Assembly: GCA_018711755.1 (NCBI GenBank)
Contig: DVHY01000086.1
Location: 1 to 8,859 of the forward strand
From: Candidatus Limivicinus faecipullorum
GTDB lineage: Bacteria; Bacillota; Clostridia; Oscillospirales; Oscillospiraceae
Length of the DNA stretch: 8,859 nt
Direction: 5' to 3'
A program made the position numbers and the translations under genes. The notes under the pieces are model-generated. The model ran no database searches and was not told the DNA's origin. It was given only the letters and a program-made list of their open reading frames with translations. Below are positions 6,266 to 8,859 of the stretch, piece by piece. Position 1 is the stretch's first letter; each line of letters opens with the position of its first letter.

Positions 6266-6601
6266 ATGAACCTGATCCTTACAGAAGCAAGTGCAGCTGC
6301 CGGCAGCGGTTCCATGATCTTCATGCTGGTGCTGATGTTCGCCGTTTTCTATTTCTTCATCATCCGTCCCGAGAACAAGAAGAAAAAGAAGACCGAGGAG
6401 ATGCGCAGCTCCCTCAGCCTGGGCGACGAGATCACCACCATCGGCGGTATGACCGGTAAGCTGGTGCAGATAACCGAGGACACCGTCACTTTTGAGACCG
6501 GTGAGGACAGAGTCCGTATCCAGATCAAGAAGTGGGGCATCTCCACCACTGCCAAGATGGAGGCCGCCGAGGCCGAGGCCCGCAGCAAGAAAAAAAAATA
6601 A
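6266..6601 (+). CDS. yajC: Preprotein translocase subunit YajC
   Basis: YajC is a small partner of SecDF in the Sec protein-export machinery. The 111-aa protein has a short outside N-terminus, one helix at about 17-33 ending in FFIIRPENKKKKK (the family's RPQxKxxK junction), the conserved cytosolic LSLGDEITTIGGMTGKLV (50-67), and an acidic then lysine-rich tail. The start is ATG 6266: CGGAGGT (6250-6256) lies nine bases before it. An upstream in-frame ATG at 6242 precedes that ribosome binding site and would add eight residues. Isoleucine is written ATC at nearly every position and CGT/GGT codons are common, unlike its neighbours, which suggests high expression. The place after tgt is the usual one in bacteria; secDF is not next door here. 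A strong terminator follows. Confidence 0.95.
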   Translation: MNLILTEASAAAGSGSMIFMLVLMFAVFYFFIIRPENKKKKKTEEMRSSLSLGDEITTIGGMTGKLVQITEDTVTFETGEDRVRIQIKKWGISTTAKMEAAEAEARSKKKK

Positions 6602-6618
6602 AGGGCCATCCCGGGTAT

Positions 6619-6676
6619 AAAAAACACTCCCGCTGAAATAGGATGTATAAATCTTATTTCACGGGGGTGTTTTTTT
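6619..6676 (+). terminator. Intrinsic terminator after yajC that contains the next gene's RBS
   Basis: A 19-bp-plus stem: A-run and CACTCCCG (6619-6632) pair with CGGGGGTG and the T-run (6662-6675), with one T-G wobble; after a single bulged C (6633), TGAAATA (6634-6640) pairs with TATTTCA (6655-6661) around a 14-base loop. It ends in a long T-run. GGGGGTG (6663-6669), the best ribosome binding site for the TTG-started gene at 6675, lies fully in the 3' arm. Confidence 0.88.
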
Positions 6677-7091
6677 GCTGTCTGACATTAAACTGGAGGC
6701 CTGGGAGCCCAGGACCATACTCTCCGCCCTTGCCTACTGGGCCGTGTCGGCCCTGGTATTGCTGTGCATAGCCTGCTTCATCCTCACCAAAATAAGCCTG
6801 GGGGAAGCCGCCATGGGATATGTGAGCTCGGCTCTCAGTTTCCTTTCCGCAGTCTGCGCCGGGGCTGCCCTTGGCAGGGCCAGGTCCGGGGGAGTGATAT
6901 ACCCGGCCCTGCTCACCGCCGCAGTACTGGTGACCGCTCTGCTCACCATAGGCTTTATCGTGGAGGGCTCCGACCTCCAGGCCTCGGGAGTATTGAGCGT
7001 GGTGAGCTTTACCTTTACCGGCTGCCTCTTCGGTTCGGTATTGTTCAGCGGGAAAAAATCCAAAAGCCATAAAAAACGTTACAGAAAATAA
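6675..7091 (+). CDS. Four-helix membrane protein, DUF3792/TIGR04086 (YrzE-like) candidate
   Basis: A 138-aa protein with four predicted helices (about 14-38, 46-67, 73-95, 104-125), small residues in the helices, a GGVIYPALL segment after helix 2, and a strongly basic tail ending KSHKKRYRK. Size, topology, tail and position directly after yajC match the DUF3792/TIGR04086 family (Bacillus subtilis YrzE lies next to the yajC homologue), whose function is unknown. The only usable start is TTG 6675 (CTG 6678 is the alternative): the frame closes at 6648-6650 upstream, and helix 1 begins by residue 14. The ribosome binding site GGGGGTG (6663-6669) is inside the preceding terminator stem, so translation may depend on which RNA is made. 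The family call is from topology and neighbourhood, not from a strong motif. Confidence 0.72.
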   Translation: MLSDIKLEAWEPRTILSALAYWAVSALVLLCIACFILTKISLGEAAMGYVSSALSFLSAVCAGAALGRARSGGVIYPALLTAAVLVTALLTIGFIVEGSDLQASGVLSVVSFTFTGCLFGSVLFSGKKSKSHKKRYRK

Positions 7092-7186
7092 TTGACATAA
7101 TAAAGAGGCAAAAATAAACAAAATCATTAAAAAACAGTACAATTTAGGGAAAATTAAAACACATTATAGAAACAAGAGTTGACATA

Positions 7187-7212
7187 AACGAAAATTTTTT
7201 TCGTTATTTTTT
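7187..7212. terminator. AT-rich inverted repeat, weak terminator or operator
   Basis: AACGAAAA (7187-7194) and TTTTCGTT (7198-7205) form a perfect 8-bp dyad around TTT, followed by ATTTTTT. It could end transcription from the DUF3792-type gene weakly. Because it follows TTGACA directly, it could equally be a protein-binding site. Confidence 0.4.
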
Positions 7213-7222
7213 AAAAAAGGAC

Positions 7223-7251
7223 TTGATTATTTTGCGAGTTTGTAATATATT
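7223..7251 (+). promoter_or_regulatory. Sigma-A-like promoter of the SpoIIM-like gene and xerD
   Basis: TTGATT (7223-7228), a 17-bp spacer and TATATT (7246-7251) predict a start near 7258. The inverted repeat TCGATT-N5-AATCGA (7262-7278) then lies at the beginning of the leader, either as an operator or as a small RNA hairpin. It is the best promoter for the downstream pair. Confidence 0.65.
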
Positions 7252-7296
7252 GTTACCACAGTCGATTATGTCAATCGAGAAATTATTTGCCGGTGC

Positions 7297-7818
7297 ATGC
7301 CTATGAGAGCGCTCAGTGTCAGACGGGAAGAGCCAGAGGCCGGCTCCGGCGGATGCTCTATGGCTGTTTTCTTTATTTTTATCTGTTCGGCGCTGCTGTC
7401 GCTGCTTTATCTTGACGGGCAGGATTTCAGGACCCTGCCGGCGGCGCCATGTCTGCTGGCCTGCATAGCTGTACTGCTGCTGCTCACCGCAGCCTACAGC
7501 GGCTCGGCTTACGGGGGACTGTGCCTGCCGGTGACCACGGCGCTGATGGGCGTGCTTTGCGCCTGCGGCTCCAGTGCGCTGGCCCTGGGGCTGAAAGCCC
7601 GTGAGACGGAGTGCTTCTGCCTCTTGCCGGTGCTGCTGCTCACGACCCCGATGCAGTTTATCATGAGCGTTGCCGGGATGAAGACGGCGGCCATACTGCA
7701 AAGGGCGCTGCGCCAATCCGAGCCCGGCATGAAAGCGCAGTTCAGGGACCGGAATATTATGATGCTGCTGTCGGCCGTTATTTCGGCCGGACTTGCAGCC
7801 GGCATCATTTTTAGATAG
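7297..7818 (+). CDS. Five-helix membrane protein, possible SpoIIM relative
   Basis: Up to 173 aa with about five hydrophobic helices (22-38, 50-66, 70-92, 105-127, 154-172). Conserved-looking points are YSGSAYGG before helix 3 and PVLLLTTPMQFIMSVAGM in helix 4. SpoIIM, a membrane subunit of the DMP peptidoglycan-remodelling complex used in engulfment, has a similar size and five helices, and in Bacillota spoIIM lies near xerD. Those points and the direct adjacency to xerD make a divergent SpoIIM-like protein my best guess, but no motif proves it. The start is uncertain: neither ATG 7297 nor ATG 7303 has a clear ribosome binding site. ATG 7360, just before helix 1 and with a weak GGCGG upstream, would give 152 aa. 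xerD starts 31 bases after the stop. Confidence 0.6.
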   Translation: MPMRALSVRREEPEAGSGGCSMAVFFIFICSALLSLLYLDGQDFRTLPAAPCLLACIAVLLLLTAAYSGSAYGGLCLPVTTALMGVLCACGSSALALGLKARETECFCLLPVLLLTTPMQFIMSVAGMKTAAILQRALRQSEPGMKAQFRDRNIMMLLSAVISAGLAAGIIFR

Positions 7819-7833
7819 ATAATTCTTAAGGAG

Positions 7834-7841
7834 AAAGGAGG
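7834..7841 (+). promoter_or_regulatory. Strong ribosome binding site of xerD
   Basis: AAAGGAGG at 7834-7841, eight bases before the ATG, is a near-perfect Shine-Dalgarno. A second AAGGAG (7828-7833) precedes it. It fixes the xerD start. Confidence 0.85.
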
Positions 7842-7849
7842 GCGTTGTA

Positions 7850-8740
7850 ATGCAGAATCAGGAATGTATCGACATCTTTGAGAAATACCTGAGAGACGAT
7901 AAGAAATCCTCTGCAAACACCCTCAGTTCCTATCTGCGCGATATAAGGCAGCTGGGAGAATATCTTGACGACCACTCGGAGCACGGCATCATAGACGCCG
8001 ACGAGGAGGACCTGAGCGGCTACATTGCCATGCTCCGCTCCAACGGCAAGTCTGTGGCCACCGTTTCCAGGAGCATAGCCTCCATCAAATGCCTCTACTC
8101 CTATTTCTGCATAAAGCAGATAATAAAGACGAGCCCGGCCCTGGGCCTAGTGCCGGAGAAGAGCGCCCAGAAGCTGCCTCAGATACTCACCAGCAAGGAA
8201 GTGGAACTGCTGCTGGAACAGCCCCAGTGCGTGGATGCCAAGGGCTACAGAGACAAGGCCATGCTGGAGCTGCTGTATGCCACGGGCATCCGGGTCAGCG
8301 AGCTCATCGACCTGAACATCACCGACGTGAATCTGGGGGCGGGAGTCATCCGCTGCAGCAGCCGAAACAAGGAACGCTTCATACCCATGTACAGCGCCGC
8401 AGTCAAGGCCCTCAGCGAATATATCACCCTGGTGCGGCCTCAGATGATCTCCACGCCGGACGAGCAGTCCCTTTTTGTAAACGTAAGCGGCGAGCGTATG
8501 TCCCGCCAGGGCTTCTGGAAGATAGTCAAGCACTATCAGAAGAAGGCGGGGATAGAGAAGGATATCACTCCCCACACCCTGCGCCACTCCTTTGCAGCCC
8601 ATCTGCTGGAGAACGGGGCGGATATCCACGCCATTCAGGAGATGCTGGGACATGCGGATATCTCCTCCACCCATATGTACTCCCAGCTGGTGAAGAAACA
8701 GCTGAAGGACGTGTACAACAAGGCCCATCCCAGAGCGTGA
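7850..8740 (+). CDS. xerD: Site-specific tyrosine recombinase XerD
   Basis: XerD with XerC resolves chromosome dimers at dif near the division septum. The 296-aa protein has the N-terminal SAM-like core-binding domain (about 1-100) and the C-terminal catalytic domain. Catalytic residues visible are R148 in ATGIRVSEL, H242 and R245 in PHTLRHSF, H268 in LGH, and nucleophile Y277. It ends HPRA as Xer proteins do. The beta-hairpin that normally reads GKGNKER, with the catalytic lysine, here reads SSRNKER (170-176), is one residue shorter and lacks that lysine; K174 is the nearest. I favour XerD over XerC from overall resemblance to E. coli XerD and from the single chromosomal context. It follows the SpoIIM-like gene by 31 bases, probably in the same transcript, and is closed by a strong hairpin. 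Confidence 0.93.
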   Translation: MQNQECIDIFEKYLRDDKKSSANTLSSYLRDIRQLGEYLDDHSEHGIIDADEEDLSGYIAMLRSNGKSVATVSRSIASIKCLYSYFCIKQIIKTSPALGLVPEKSAQKLPQILTSKEVELLLEQPQCVDAKGYRDKAMLELLYATGIRVSELIDLNITDVNLGAGVIRCSSRNKERFIPMYSAAVKALSEYITLVRPQMISTPDEQSLFVNVSGERMSRQGFWKIVKHYQKKAGIEKDITPHTLRHSFAAHLLENGADIHAIQEMLGHADISSTHMYSQLVKKQLKDVYNKAHPRA

Positions 8741-8741
8741 A

Positions 8742-8859
8742 TCACACCGGCCGCGGTTTCCGCGGCCGGTGTTCGTTTGCCCCCAAAGCCTCGCAGAGTT
8801 CGCGCCCGCAGGTGCGAAGAAAGTCCAAATCTGTTTTCAGCCGCGACATGTGCGTGGCT
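8742..8859 (-). CDS. Possible 3' end of a convergent gene (partial)
   Basis: On the minus strand an open frame enters at the window edge and stops at 8744-8742. It encodes about 38 residues including MSRLKTDLDFLRTCGREL and a proline/arginine-rich tail written by the terminator stem. GC-rich third positions and a helix-like stretch are compatible with coding. The other frames are also open over this short span and I recognise no family, so it may be non-coding. Confidence 0.25.
   Translation of the reverse strand, partial: ATHMSRLKTDLDFLRTCGRELCEALGANEHRPRKPRPV
8744..8778 (+). terminator. Hairpin terminator after xerD
   Basis: A perfect 13-bp stem ACACCGGCCGCGG (8744-8756) / CCGCGGCCGGTGT (8760-8772) with a TTT loop starts four bases after the xerD stop. 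The tail TCGTTT is a weak U-tract, so the stem strength does most of the work. Confidence 0.75.

Larger units (their letters stand above)
7092..7296. other. AT-rich intergenic island with repeats
   Basis: Two hundred bases of very AT-rich DNA between GC-rich genes, with no supported gene. It holds a 9-bp direct repeat TTGACATAA (7092-7100 and 7179-7187), an inverted repeat AACGAAAA-TTT-TTTTCGTT (7187-7205) followed by T residues that may be a weak terminator, a good promoter (7223-7251), and the inverted repeat TCGATT-ATGTC-AATCGA (7262-7278). Confidence 0.8.

Noticed and set aside
7237..7264. A dif-like site (AGTTT followed by AT-rich core) upstream of xerD
   Set aside because: It matches Firmicute dif only over a few bases at one end, and the core is better explained as a promoter -10. 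dif is normally at the replication terminus and need not lie by xerD.
8811..8832. GCGAAGAAAGTCC similar to the GAGGAAAGTCC signature of RNase P RNA
   Set aside because: The flanking bases do not continue the RNase P consensus on either side, and the match is short and imperfect.
1..8859. CRISPR arrays, insertion sequences, prophage genes, tRNA or rRNA genes
   Set aside because: No regularly spaced repeats, terminal inverted repeats with transposase, phage-type genes or tRNA/rRNA-like stretches were seen. xerD is the chromosomal housekeeping recombinase, not evidence of a mobile element.

Overview
The window looks like a core-chromosome segment of a GC-rich, Gram-positive, spore-forming-type Clostridia member (Oscillospiraceae or Lachnospiraceae-like gut Firmicute). 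This rests on gene order (queA-tgt-yajC-DUF3792 as in Bacillota), strong GGAGG-type ribosome binding sites, sigma-A promoters of the TTGAAA/TATAAT kind, TTG and GTG start codons, and frequent ATA isoleucine codons in an otherwise GC-rich coding style. I see no phage, insertion sequence, CRISPR array, tRNA or rRNA.

Layout. (a) 1-2126: the 3' end of a small heavy-metal-associated (HMA) domain protein, then a complete P1B-2 type Zn/Cd/Pb-exporting ATPase that lacks its own N-terminal HMA domain; the two probably form one metal-efflux unit. (b) 2127-2837: a promoter with an inverted repeat over its -10 and a two-gene operon of small membrane/secreted proteins of unknown function (64 and 137 aa). 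(c) 2848-2887: a bidirectional terminator separating this operon from convergent dapA. (d) 2886-3776, minus strand: dapA, lysine/diaminopimelate pathway, preceded by a GC-rich leader with several long complementary arms. (e) 3955-6601: queA, tgt and yajC. QueA and Tgt act in queuosine tRNA modification; YajC is the SecDF-associated translocase subunit and has its own consensus promoter. (f) 6619-7091: a strong terminator whose 3' arm also carries the ribosome binding site of a four-helix DUF3792/TIGR04086-type membrane protein starting at TTG. (g) 7092-7296: a strikingly AT-rich intergenic island with repeats and a good promoter. (h) 7297-8740: a five-helix membrane protein that may be a SpoIIM relative, then xerD, the chromosome dimer resolution recombinase, ended by a 13-bp GC-rich hairpin. 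(i) 8742-8859: possibly the 3' end of a convergent minus-strand gene.

Most genes are ordinary housekeeping genes. The points most worth a second look are: the terminator/RBS overlap before the DUF3792 gene; the AT-rich island before the SpoIIM-like gene; the structured dapA leader; the altered catalytic-lysine region of XerD; and the unnamed two-gene membrane operon. I did not find a convincing wholly new multi-gene system.
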